The notes under the pieces are model-generated. The model had not been told where the DNA came from, made no database searches, and saw only the letters and a list, made by a program, of their open reading frames with translations. DNA of 64,000 nt from Hypomesus transpacificus (Eukaryota; Chordata; Actinopteri; Osmeriformes; Osmeridae): contig NC_061073.1 in assembly GCF_021917145.1 (NCBI RefSeq), forward strand, positions 15,991,840 through 16,055,839, in the 5' to 3' direction. Below are positions 24,001 through 42,400 of the stretch, piece after piece. Every line of letters begins with the position of its first letter. Positions within the stretch are counted from its first letter, which is position 1. The position numbers and the translations under genes were made by a program.

Positions 24001-26282
24001 AATGTGGCAGAAGGGATCCTCACCATTGATCTCATAGTCCCCATATTTATTTCTGTACCAGAGTTGGATGTTGAGGTGGCATGTGGAGTACAATATAGAG
24101 GAGGTGGTGAGGATAAGCAGGAGAATGATGGAAGCTATCAATGCAGCTGTGTGGCTGGGGCGGTCTACTCACAAGACACACACAAACCATGAAAACAAGA
24201 AAGTCATAAAATATTATTTTCTGCGTATCATTTTCAGACTCTGTTCCACATACATGAGGCCTACTGTGGATGGTGAACACAGTATGTGTAACACCATGCG
24301 AGGTCCTGTGGTCTTACTTATATTGTGCAGACTGAAGTCGGTCGAGGCATTTCCCACTCTGCAGGTGTACAGCCCAAAGTCCTCCTCCTCCCTCAGCCTC
24401 ACCTCCAGCACACTGTTCAGTATCTGCTGAGTGGGGCTCACAAGCCTGGCATACACATCCACAAAGATTCACACAGTAGCCCCCTTCATCTCTCCCCTGT
24501 TGTGACAGCTACTATTAAATACTAGGGAGTCAGGTGACTGAGCGGTTAGGGAATCGGGCTGGTAATCAGAAGGTTGCCAGTTCAATTCCCGGCCAATGCA
24601 AAATGACGTTGTGTCCTTGGCAAGGCACTTCACCCTACTTGCCTTGGGGGGGAATGTCCCTGTATGTCGTTCTGGATAAGAGCGTTTGCTAAAGAACTAA
24701 ATGTAAATAAATCCAGTTCAGGGAGTTTATCTGGATACGGGACTTTCTGAACTCACCATTTGGAGAGATTCCGAGGGTGCAGGCTATGATTTGAAAGAAT
24801 GCCGCCATCTTTGCTCCAGGACACGACAGCGTCACAGGGTTGATCCTGGGGTCCCCAGGATACGAGGGCGGTACAGTTCAGGAATGCCGTTGAGCCCAGT
24901 GTCTCCCGTAGCTGAGGTTGCTTCCCACTGGGCTTAAACTCAGGGGCTTTGGTGCACAACTCTGGGAACACAAGCCCCAGCTACCATTATTGACTGCAGT
25001 AGCTAAAAACAATACAGGCCTTCACGCTGTCCACTTGGTCTTGAAAGCTTGAGACAGCCATGTAGTATCTGGAAGGCACGCTGAACACCAAATGCCTTCT
25101 TGCAGGTGTGGTGAACACAACCCCCTAACCCCACATGTTACTCATGGCTACCACAAGAAGCACAATTCCTTACTCAGAAATACACATCATTAAGATATTA
25201 TGTTTACTAGCATTTGAGACAGCTTTGTTATTTTCTTCTATAATATAATTTGACTGTTAAAATATGTCTTGCTTGAATCACCTTTGATGGTGAGTCGCAC
25301 AGTGAAGGAGTCAGAGCTGTGGTGCTTAAGCACACAGGTATAGTTACCCTGGTCCCATTTGCCCAAAAGCCCATTGAGCTAAAGCTTTGCATGCAGTCAG
25401 TAGATACTGTAGTCTCTGTGTACAATTCAACAAAAAATTATTTTTGCTGACAACACACAATATGCAGGTGAATATTAATGGGGCATGAAGGTTAACGTTT
25501 TTATCACCACGTTTTCACTCAGTTTGACAGACGATACAATTGGGAGCAAATTGGTAAACTACTTGACCGAAATTGCTCAACTGAGCCGTGTATTATGGGC
25601 AGTTTAGGAAATAATTCAGAATCCTTACGCAAACATCTGTCGAGATGGTGTTTTTCACCACAGTTGACTAATCTCTTTAACCAGTTCTTCAAGATGCTCA
25701 GTCAAGTATGAAACCTGGAGTTCAACAACTCATCTTCAGTTAATAGGCTAACTAAAAACGTGTTAAAGGAAACAATTCAGAGAAGGCAGGTTAACACACT
25801 CTGGCACTGTGACTTTGCATCACATCCGGGTGCGAAGTCCAGAGTGAGTAATTTGGTGACAGACTAGAGTTCACTAAAGAGCTACAGATACTGTAGTCAT
25901 TTCATTTGTAAATCATCATGAGACTGGATAGCTGGGGATCGATTGAGCTTTCGATAACTTTGAAACACTGCAATACGACAACTTAATGGCACATCTTACA
26001 TCAACACATTTCGTCTGCTGGCGGATGCAGACTACACACACGGCTAAAAACAGGAGCCGAATCCAACATTAATTATTCCTCCAAAAGTGTATGACAAAAT
26101 AAGGTAATTAGGCCTACATTAACTAGGCTGTTATGTCTGTGATTTTATTTTTTGTATTAACTCGTGAATGAAGTAAGGAATACCTGCTGTACAGAACTAT
26201 ATTGTAATCTTACATTACCTCCAGCAAAAACCGGGAAGAAACCGGAGCATGCCACAATTAAAGCAGTAAATATCGATTCCAT
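21002..26282 (-). CDS. sigirr: SIGIRR-like single-Ig/TIR receptor, one frame break in the TIR exon
   Basis: Inhibitory IL-1R/TLR family member: signal peptide, Ig domain, one TM helix, cytoplasmic TIR domain. Exons in coding order: 26282-26219 (ATG 26282-26280; signal peptide [20 protein letters not shown]), 24961-24757 ([24 protein letters not shown]), 24445-24318 ([13 protein letters not shown]), 24164-24024 (TM IIASI-like, then [17 protein letters not shown]), 23922-23779 (TIR box 1 [26 protein letters not shown]), 23694-23591 ([13 protein letters not shown]...), 22725-22575 ([19 protein letters not shown]), 21662-21485 (box 3 [21 protein letters not shown]), 21174-21002 ([14 protein letters not shown]; ends TDEYV). 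Phases all agree except exon 23694-23591, which is 104 bp where 103 is needed; an extra G in GGG at 23655-23657 breaks the frame after SRC. Without that base the length would be 428 aa (human 410). The R of the usual RDLLPG box 2 is N here. The gap lies in the intron beside the broken exon. Confidence 0.9.
21796..22060 (+). pseudogene. Truncated hAT-type transposon with 5' end of a zinc-finger transposase ORF
   Basis: CAGGGGCGGTTCTAC at 21796 resembles a hAT terminal repeat and is followed by repeated CAGGGGCC / GTGCCCCTGT motifs. An ATG at 21938 opens a 40-residue frame ([32 protein letters not shown]) ending at 22060. This resembles the N-terminus of fish hAT/ZMYM-like transposases (KR..DI..FF.P). 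The catalytic region and the 3' end are absent, so it is dead. Confidence 0.6.
22204..22311 (+). pseudogene. MADF-like peptide remnant of a Harbinger transposon
   Basis: A 35-residue frame ([34 protein letters not shown]) recalls the first helices of the MADF/Myb-like DNA-binding protein of PIF/Harbinger elements (V..HP.LYD...Y). It stops after 36 codons. Located inside the inverted-repeat element at 21734-22414. A weak but motif-level match. Confidence 0.45.
22875..23567 (+). mobile_element. SINE interrupted by the 500-N gap
   Basis: A forward SINE runs from GGAGTCAGGTGGCTGAGCGG (22875) to CTCTGGATAAGAG (ending 23037), is cut by N, and resumes at 23538 with TGGATAAGAGCGTCTGC to the tail at 23567. 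Both sides are parts of one SINE overlapping by TGGATAAGAG. It lies in the sigirr intron between exons 23591 and 22725. Confidence 0.9.
23038..23537. other. Assembly gap, exactly 500 N
   Basis: Run of 500 undetermined bases. The round size and overlapping flanks indicate a scaffolding placeholder and not a measured distance. Confidence 1.
24525..24709 (+). mobile_element. SINE in sigirr intron (antisense to sigirr)
   Basis: Forward copy from GGGAGTCAGGTGACTGAGCG to AAAGAACTAAATGTAAATA, between the sigirr exons at 24445 and 24757, 47 bp past the donor of the exon ending at 24757. Confidence 0.92.
25282..25378 (-). pseudogene. sigirr: Orphan half-Ig exon upstream of the sigirr Ig domain
   Basis: A 97-bp minus-strand exon-like segment with acceptor CTTTAG and donor G/GTGATTC reads [18 protein letters not shown] then [14 protein letters not shown], the C-terminal half of an IL-1R-type Ig domain. 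Its 3' phase (1) fits the next sigirr exon at 24961. Its 5' phase (0) does not fit the signal-peptide exon (phase 1), which itself joins 24961 directly in frame ([11 protein letters not shown]). No N-terminal Ig half was found between 25379 and 26218. It is either a relic of a second Ig domain or part of a double-Ig isoform with an exon I failed to find. Confidence 0.6.
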
Positions 26283-26689
26283 CGTTCCGTTCTTGACCAT
26301 AAACATAGATCCTTTATTGAGGTGTTTTATTCATATATGCTCCTATAAAGCATCCTGTAACATCGGTGTTCACTTGCTCTACTGCCGAGTTATGAACTCA
26401 CCTGTTCTGCATGACTTGTTTGGTGGTTACGTGTGACCACGTGACATTTCCTCACCTGTTTAATGAAACTACGAGTTCTTGTTTATTTATTTTATCAGCG
26501 ATAGGCTAGTCACGGTCCAAAAATAATAGTAGACTATTTCCCCACGCCATTACAGGTTAGTCGTCGGCACCTATAAGTGGAATAAAACCACGTTTGTATG
26601 CCAAAACAGTCTTAACCAGTCTCAACTAGTCATTTAATTGCATTTGATGACAAAGTATGACCCTCTAGTTGTTTTCTGTACAAAAAAGT

Positions 26690-26695
26690 TTTATT
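26690..26695 (-). terminator. ano9: ano9 polyadenylation signal
   Basis: AATAAA on the minus strand about 440 bp after the ano9 stop. The 26283-26680 stretch between this and the sigirr start shows no exon and would hold the sigirr promoter. Confidence 0.5.
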
Positions 26696-27136
26696 TTTTA
26701 TTTTTTTGCATTTCGTCCTTGGAAAATTGTGATGATAGGTAATCATCAATGACAATGTCAAGAATATACAACAAAGGATATACAAAAACAAAACACTGCA
26801 AGGAAAAGTAGTAAAAGGTTGTACAAGGCCCAAGTAACTCCACAAACACTCACAATACAAACTGTACCGTCAATAACACTTGCCAAAATTCATTTGGCCA
26901 GCACTTCAACATTTGACCATACATTTTAACAAACGCACGTCATTGAGATAACAATATTATTCCTCAGTAGACTCATCAATCTGGGTGTGTGGACACACTG
27001 AAGTGCTCTACCTTCATATAACTCCAACCTGTCTAAGGTTTTCATACCTTAGACGACCTGAGGGAAAGAAAATACAAGTTGCTTGCTCAAATTGTTCAAA
27101 TAACAAAAGTATTTATGATATGCTCTCTAAAAACGC

Positions 27137-34242
<7,106 letters not shown>

Positions 34243-36480
34243 GATGAACAGCTGTTGAATCCAGGTACGACTTGGTATGGTCTTCAATCACCAAAATTTC
34301 GCGGGCTTACAAGAAGCCTTTCGGAGTAGTGTACTCAACAAAAGCATCTGAATTCCTGAACAATACAATACAGCACTTAAACAGGTGAACAACTTCCGTA
34401 CTTTGCCAGGAAACAAATGTATTGTTGTAGCGTACTGTACTAGCGTGCTGTAGTTAAGGAATGTCAAAGCAACTTTACCTGTTAGACACCTAAGACGTCA
34501 CGTTTTTTTATAGCATCACGCTGTGGTGTTCTTGACCTTTGGTAGGTTATGACACACACACACACACCCTCAAACACTAAGTTGTGTTTCGTGAAAAACG
34601 TTTCCAGAACCAACTTTAAGATTGTTTAGTGCATATTTTACCGTGAACCCCAAGGACGTCGAAGTGATTTTTGTTTTCGTTTCTAAGTGACGTTACGCTT
34701 GTATTTTACACAAGATGGCAGCAAAGTACACTTTACATTTTGCCTTCTATGATTTTGACCGCTAGATTAAGCTTTATGGTACATTTTCAAGAATTTCGAA
34801 CACTAGCTCAGGGAGCATTTTTATTCAATCGGCTGTGAGCAATCGGAGAAATTAAAGGGATAATACCACATTGTTTATCATTTTACTTCGTTTAGATAAG
34901 ACTTTAACTCAACAGATACGTAGGACTATGAAATCTCTTCTGGTGGCCTTGGAGGCAAGGGTCAATTGTAACTCTTCCAAATTATTTTATAAAGATAGAA
35001 GATGTCATATTTTGTGTGGGGACATTATATCCCAGTGAATTATAACATTCGAGTTTGTATAATTTACACTGTTACAATGTTTTCAACAATGTTGTAAAAA
35101 CAGTAACGTATACCCAACCTATGGAAAGGGGGGTTCTCCTTTTAAAAAAGTTGATTTTTTTCTTCGTTCGAGCTACCTGAACCCGACCCTGAAAAATTAC
35201 CAATGAGTCACACTTAGAATAAACAATAAATAAAAAAAATGGCTTGCATAAAAAAATATTAAAGCAAAATTGGGTCACCTGTTCAAAGTTAATTCTTGAA
35301 TAAAAATATTTTAAATACCTGAATTTTAATTTAAGATACCAGTGTCTGAAGTAATCATATAAGACAATAACATTAAAAAAGTTTCATCTTAGGTACACAT
35401 TTACTGTTACATTGTCTTGATGTGTTTTGGGGGATCTTTATAAACATGCATACCAACTCATAACTAACTTGAGTGTGCGTAGACTGTAGCTTACATCTGC
35501 CAGTCAGTGTTCCTCAGCGGATGTGCTTGAGAAAACAGAATAATATAAGTGTTGTAGTGACAGAAATATAAATGATCAAGTCAAGTATAAGATACCTGAG
35601 TACATTTAAGTACCTTAAAGTATTTCTACGTTGTTAGGACTATTTTAAACCATTGCCTATTGCAATTAACCTCAATCTCCCCTTCAGAGGTAAACTGGTA
35701 AAATGGGGACCACCCATGCCCTGTTATTTATGAAGACATAGGCGTCACCATTAATTCAGGAAACCTAGGTTTCTAGAATACACCCAAGACTTCCACACGT
35801 CAAAGAAAATATATGATGCTGAATGAAAAGTGGTTGGGCAAATAAGCAGTTTCATTCCTGCACATTGCCACACCCCACATGTAGGGATAGCATAATTACA
35901 TGGGCAAGGGACTTTGAAAACCACTTGAAGATGATGGGGTCAAAGTGTTACTAAATTTGACCAGATGGGAACTTTGTGAACAATGATATGGCTGAGAAAA
36001 GGCACGTTACCAGATGGATGAAATGAGGGAAGTCTACTGGACTGGCCTGCATTCATATTCCCTTACTGTAAGAACACGTGCCTGGAAATGAAACGCTATG
36101 ACGGATGCCCTTCCGTCAATTCACTGAATGAAAAGAAATGGCACTGCAATGCAGAGATTGTGATGTTTTGTCCAATTATGCATCTAAACACATTTTAGAC
36201 ATTTGGCCCTTGTAGCTTTTAGTTAGGCCTAGCGTCCCAGTTTAGCGAGAAGAGCCATTTGGATTATAATGTGCCGGCTGAATCTTTCCAGTCAAGCCCC
36301 TCCCCTTTTCTGACGAGAATTTATTTCAGGCAGGGTATATTCAGAAGGGGCTACTGGCGTTATAGTTCATAGATTCGTTTCTCAAATGCATGCAGGTGTG
36401 GACTGCGACTGAGACCTCTCTTTAAAGAGAATCGTTTCAAATCCTCCTTTATCGTCGTGCCAACGGGCTGCAGACTAAAG
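34243..36480. other. Divergent intergenic region between ano9 and ano5
   Basis: 2.2 kb between the two start codons, expected to hold both 5' UTRs and promoters. AT-rich; no exon recognised. A short ACAC run is at 34552-34567. Conserved-looking GC-richer sequence occurs only close to the ano5 ATG (36280-36480). No clear TATA box. Confidence 0.6.
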
Positions 36481-39400
36481 ATGAATCGAATAACGGCAAA
36501 GTCAGGGGATGAAACTTTGATAGAGATGAGCCCGGCGGAGTCTTATAGTGGTGAGTGTCCATGGTATCGGCAACTATGTTGTGGCCTCAAACAATTTGAC
36601 ACAGGCCTGTCCGTTTAACAATCAATTTCTTTTGTATTTGTTATAGGCTATGTTTATCTTTTCACCAGCTGATCGGTCAACCTTTGCTTCATTTATTCCC
36701 TTTGTTGGAATCTTACCTATATATCTGCAAAATAGGCATACAAAAAAAAGTAGGGTATAGCCTTCTCACCGTGTTCAGGATGCAAATAAGTTATTTCACT
36801 GAACATTGTAATTCGTCTTCAACAACTTTCTATGACAGTTCATCTAAAAGGTTTCAGTTCTGTTAAACCCATAGATTAGTAGCTACTTCATTGTCTTATT
36901 TCCTGTTTTGCACAATATGATAATAACGTACGTTTCTCAACCTATTTTCATAAATTCACTACCATGACTACAGCTTTAAGACCTATCCTTTAACCAACAA
37001 TTTAGCCAGTTGCAAAATGTTTGACAAGATACCTGACTATCATATCACCTTGTTGAGATCAAGGCAAGACATAAAGATGTCAATTAGAGAGATAATACTC
37101 AACCACGTTTCCTAGTAACACATGCCGAGTTGAAACATAAACAGATGAAACTATCCACAACCAGGCAACCTCTGCCAGGGCGCTTTAACAGCTGGCCAGT
37201 GGAAAGAATCACAGAGAAATTGAGTTGGCAGCCCTCGGTTGACTATAAAATGGCCATGAACTGAAAAATGACACAGCACAGTTTATGAACAACGTACAGT
37301 ACATGACTATCAGATCTCCTTGGGCATGAGATTAGCCCAAGAATCAGCCACCCTACCAACAAAACATGCCCAGCGTGAACTGTCAACATTGCAGACAGGC
37401 CTGCAGCCTTTACAGCCAGCCAATGGAAAATGAAGTAACTTAGTCGTTGTATGGACGGCAGTGCTCATTTCAGCTGAAAAAAAGAATTGAGTAAAAACAA
37501 GTCAATCTGCTGAGAAGGTTCCTCAACTGTGGTGGGCTGTGAATCAGGCTGGATGTTCCCCAGCAGTATATTAAAAATACAATTGTGAAGTTACCCTTGA
37601 AGACCGCGCTATTCAAAAGAGAATCTTTAGGCTCAAACCAAAGAATAATCTGTTAACTTCAGATCATTCTACCAATAAGATGCTGGACAAAGTACCTGAA
37701 TATTTTTTATTGTAATGGTGATTAGATTAGGATAAACATCATAAAGATATCACGTGGACAGATAAGATTTAACCGTCTCAACCTTAACATTCAGAACATA
37801 AACACAGATACAATCTATGTACAGATAAGTTACAATAAAACTGATAGTCTTTTAGGTGACCGCCTTCTTGCTTTTGTGGCTAGGCTGTTTATTGGTGTTA
37901 TATCCGTATACTTTCTCTCTGTACCAAGAAAGGGAGTAGCCCACACCATCTGTAATAGCTGTAAACAGCCGTATCCAAGGTTGTTTCCTTTGCCATCTAA
38001 TAACCCTCTGTCTTCAACTGTAGAATGCTGTACAATGTGAGAGATTGGTAGCCCTCAGTGTCAATATACTTCATTTCAATTGTCATGCATGCAAATATTG
38101 TTCCTCATTATTCATGGTATTAGTGCATAGCCTTTTATTACTCTGTGGAGGCTATGGCAAACAGAAAGGAAGGCCTAGCCTGGCAGTTGTGATCAGCTGC
38201 TCTCTGTGTTGAACAATGGCAGGTCTGTTAAAGCTGCCTTGGCTAAGCTAGCATGTCGTTTAACAGAGTTCTACATTAGTAAACTACATCCCTCGATTTC
38301 CATGGTGTCCAAGCAGTTGTACAGTCCTTATATACTATGAGGTTACATTTACATTTAGTCATTTGTCAGGTTCATAGATATGAATCCAGTCACCCTCAGT
38401 GCTTGTTAGTGGCCTAAAATATATTGTGAGTTCAATTTTCTGATTAACTGTCTTCAATATATTTGAATGTTAAAATCACTTTAGCATAGTATATATCTTC
38501 ACACATTAGTTGAACTTGTTTCAAGTTGGTAAGAAAGAGGATGTGGTTTGAGGTGGTAATTTTTACACTTCACTTTATCCTGTTGCTGATGTTTCCATAG
38601 TAGCATGATGGCATGTGTTCTGTCAGAGCTAAATATAGTTTGAGGGAGTTTATATTTTTTCCTTTCACTGTTAGTAAAGTCATTTCAGCCATTCCCAACC
38701 TGTGTGCCGCAACCAACTAGTGGTCCGCAAGGGTAATACAGGTGGGCCGTCAAACCAACGCAAACTTAAGTATGAAAAATGAAAATAATTATATTGTACC
38801 GTATAATTACTGTATATGCTGTTGGTAAATTATTATAAAAAGTCTACTATGCTGATTTTAAAATGACATTTTGCCTTTAAGTCAGGGGTAATGCAGGGCT
38901 GAAATGTTACGTGACCCAGTTTTCAAGTGACAGTATGAGAAGGTATACAAAGTACTTTTAATCACCATCAAGATTGTACCAAACATTCCACATCGCTTTC
39001 CTCAGAGCTAGAGAAACAGCTGAAAAGCAATATAAAGTGGAGTTTTTTTTAGCAGTGAGTCATCATGATCTGATCAACTCTGAATCACAGCCCGAGTCCC
39101 AGACAGAGAACATACTTGTAGCCTAACTCACTGTCAGATCTTCAGAATCAGAATCTGTGTGTGAAGTGGTTCCACTACAGGGCACATTTCGACCACATTT
39201 CCGACTGCCTGCCAAAACTCCTTTGTCCATGTCAATTGCATATGATCCTTTCTCTGATTTCCCCTGCTTCCACAAGGCCCTGTTTTAGGTTTCTCTATTA
39301 CAATAGACTGGTAATGACTCTTAATATGAACAAAATAATACTTTGTGTCAAGTAAACTCCCCTACATCTTGCTTGTTTTGCAGAAGAGAATAATGGCTTC

Positions 39401-42400
39401 CGGTCGCACTCTATACACAGCAGAGGATCACCCCACGATGAACCCCCTGAGGTAAACACTCACTCCTGCTCCTCCACATGCAAATCCAAATGTGGTAGAC
39501 CATGAAACAGAATCGAGTAGGAGATGGATGTATTTCTACTCCAGGAAGATTAGATTTACTAAAACGATATTCAGCTATTCGGCATAGTTTTAGAGTCATT
39601 TTAGAGGTCATTTGAGCCAAAAAATAAAATACAATCAAAAACTATCTTAGTCTGCTGTGTTAGTGTTGATTTGCATATTTCATGATCTTACCATGCAAAT
39701 GGTCAAGTACAATTTGTTTATGTCCATTAGGTTACATTGCCTTTATTGTTTACTTTAAAAAAGGAAGTTCACGCTGTCACTGAGGAATTGTGTGTTTATG
39801 CAGGATCTTTATATTCTTGTTCTTCCTCAAGTGGCAAAAAAACAACATGAGTCATATACTGTACTTGTGCAGCAGTTATGTTCCAAACCCAACAACATTC
39901 TCACATCAGGAAGTGGTTGCTGGCTGGCCTTCCCAGTCCAGGGCTGATCTGTCCTCAGTGCCTTGCCTTCCTAGCACAAAACCTGTTGGATACTGTACTG
40001 CTCTTGTTTTTTGTATGGAATCTTTCCTCCCCATATCTCCACTGTTCCCGTCGTCTGGTATCAAGTTACCTTTAACCTCTGCTGCGTCCTGTGAGTCTCT
40101 GTGCTCCAGCCTGGCCTCTCTCCCCCTCTCTGAGCACAGTGACAGTCCCATGTCAGAGCCCCCCTCCATGGATCGTATCAACACTATGACAGGGGTAAGA
40201 CAGGAGCCATGGCAGGCACTTCTGCACTCTCCTGTGTGCGTAACATCCCCATTGCATGCTGTAAAGGGTACAGGTTTCCCCTTAATATTTATCTCGGAAG
40301 TTGCCGTAACAATCCCATTTTGGTTAATACTATTGACTGAAAATAGGCATGGGATGCTGATCCTCCTGGGATTATTCTGCTAAATTGAATTGCATTATCA
40401 GTCTAGAGTTCACTGAAGCGTATTGTTGTGTAAAATGAAGAATTTAGAAGAAGTACGAGTGCTTCTTCTTGGCGCTACATTTTGTTCCATCCCTCACTGT
40501 CCAGTCGGTTCGTTCACAGATTTGGAGAAAGAGGGCCCTGTTTCTGAAGCATCGCTCCAGGGTATGGAATGGTAAAAGGGCTTGGTGTGTTGCTTTCGTG
40601 TGTTTCTGAATCCTACATCCAATCCCTGGGCTTCCATGCTAGTAGCTCCATGTCTCTTTAATGTAGTAATGTTTATTGTCTTCAGTATAGCACAGTAACT
40701 TGAGAAAGCTAGTGGACAAGCATGTTTTTCGGAAAATCATAGTGAGTCATGTAAAAATGCTACTGTAGCATTAAATGTTTCAGTGCATCTTGTGTGCCTC
40801 ATTAAAACTGGAGGAGCGTTTTTGAGTTTCTCACATGTGATTACAGTTTGCATCACTGAAGAGAAAAACAAATCAGGGTGCTGTAACATAACAAGAAAAA
40901 TAGTTCTGTACACACACACACAAATGTACACACCCACACACACGTCTTTTCATATATAAATATGTACCTAAATAATTGAATGACACAGGCCTACAGTTTA
41001 TGATATAGGTAGGCCTGTATGATCTGTTGGTGCTATCATGGAATGTCTGTAGAGTGGTCTCCATGAATCCTATGGTTGCAGGCAATCCTAGGTTTAACTC
41101 AGGGTTAAATAGAGGAGGGCAGCAGCAGCATGGTCTGTATGGGGCGGACCAGCCCTGGGTGTGTGTGCTCTAATCATAACCCTGCCCTGTACTCATGATA
41201 GGACTGAACTTAACATGTGGTACGCCGGGTCGAGTTCTCCCTCTGTCTCTGTCAGATGTGGTCAGAGCTCAGCGTCGTGTCACCCAAATGTCTGAGGTGT
41301 TCTGATCCTACTACGCTTATAATCTTCGCTAAGAACGCGCCGATAAACACACTCAAGTGTTGCTACTGATGTTCACATTCCATTGAAATGCAAAAAAAAT
41401 CACACCAACATTTCTAGAGTCATCTTATTCCCTCTGTGACTTATGAACACTGCTAGTTTAATCCATAAATAAAATGACATTAGATTAGGGAACCATGAGC
41501 CTCTTTAAGTAGCATAACTAATAAGAACGTTCCTTCAGTCCAACTCCCAGTCCCCTCCTGCTCAGGATACTTGGGTAATTACCTGCCCTGCACCATGTTC
41601 TACATTTATCCTCCTTCATTCACATCCAAGCTACGCCTAGATCTATATGTCATTACAACCCGTGGTGAGGCTTGGGTGGGTAAACGTATAGAAGGAGAGA
41701 TCTAGGCTATTCTACATCTGTAATTACAGGAAATTAGAGAGAGCTGCTGCGATGTTCCAGGCAGAGTAAGCAGCCTCCCTTCAATGCACAACATGGACTT
41801 GAGGGTTGGGTGCGGGGGGTGGTTCAGACTGCTAGTTAAGAGCTAATTTGAGCAAGATGGAAAAACTGCCCTTGTCCTGTACACGTGGAGACTGATGCTC
41901 CTAGCTGGCAGTGACATCTGAAGGGTAAACATGTAGAGAGGACTTTAGAGTCCTCTATTTATGTTCTATTGGCCCTTCTCTGCCTCTCCTAGATAACAGG
42001 CTACTAGTGTGATTTGTTAGAGCCTGTACTTTGTCCAGTAATATTATCATCCCAGGTTGTTTGTTTTTAAGCAACGACTAGCCAGTATAATGTGCTCATA
42101 TTCTGGGATCATTAACAAGCCCCATAAATACTTGACAGAAGCTGCCATATAGATCCCAAAGAGTTGTGTTTGAGACACGTTTTGGATTAGACGATCAAAA
42201 TAGGAATTGTGGCTCTAGGTACCCTCTCCCCCAGTAATGTGATGTCACTTCCCCTCCTGTGATGCTGCTGAGCTCTTATTACATTAGTGGGCTGCTGGCA
42301 GAGGCTGTGCTGATGGCATGCTGATGTTGCTCTAGGAGCCTCCCTTCCCCTCCGAGCCTCCCACATCCCTCCCTCATCCCCATCTGCCCATCCCCTCTCT

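Noticed and set aside
25620..25800. Minus-strand open stretch of about 60 codons as the missing N-terminal Ig half of sigirr
   Set aside because: No tryptophan/cysteine spacing of an Ig fold, no suitable acceptor, and the phase does not fit the neighbouring exons.
38341..38366. Short TTACATTTACATTTAGTC piece
   Set aside because: Matches only the SINE tail; too short to call an insertion.
38694..38760. Sequence resembling the terminus of a hAT element (CCTGTGTGCCGCAACC, GTGGTCCGC)
   Set aside because: Only one end is suggestive; no partner terminus, duplication or coding remnant was seen.
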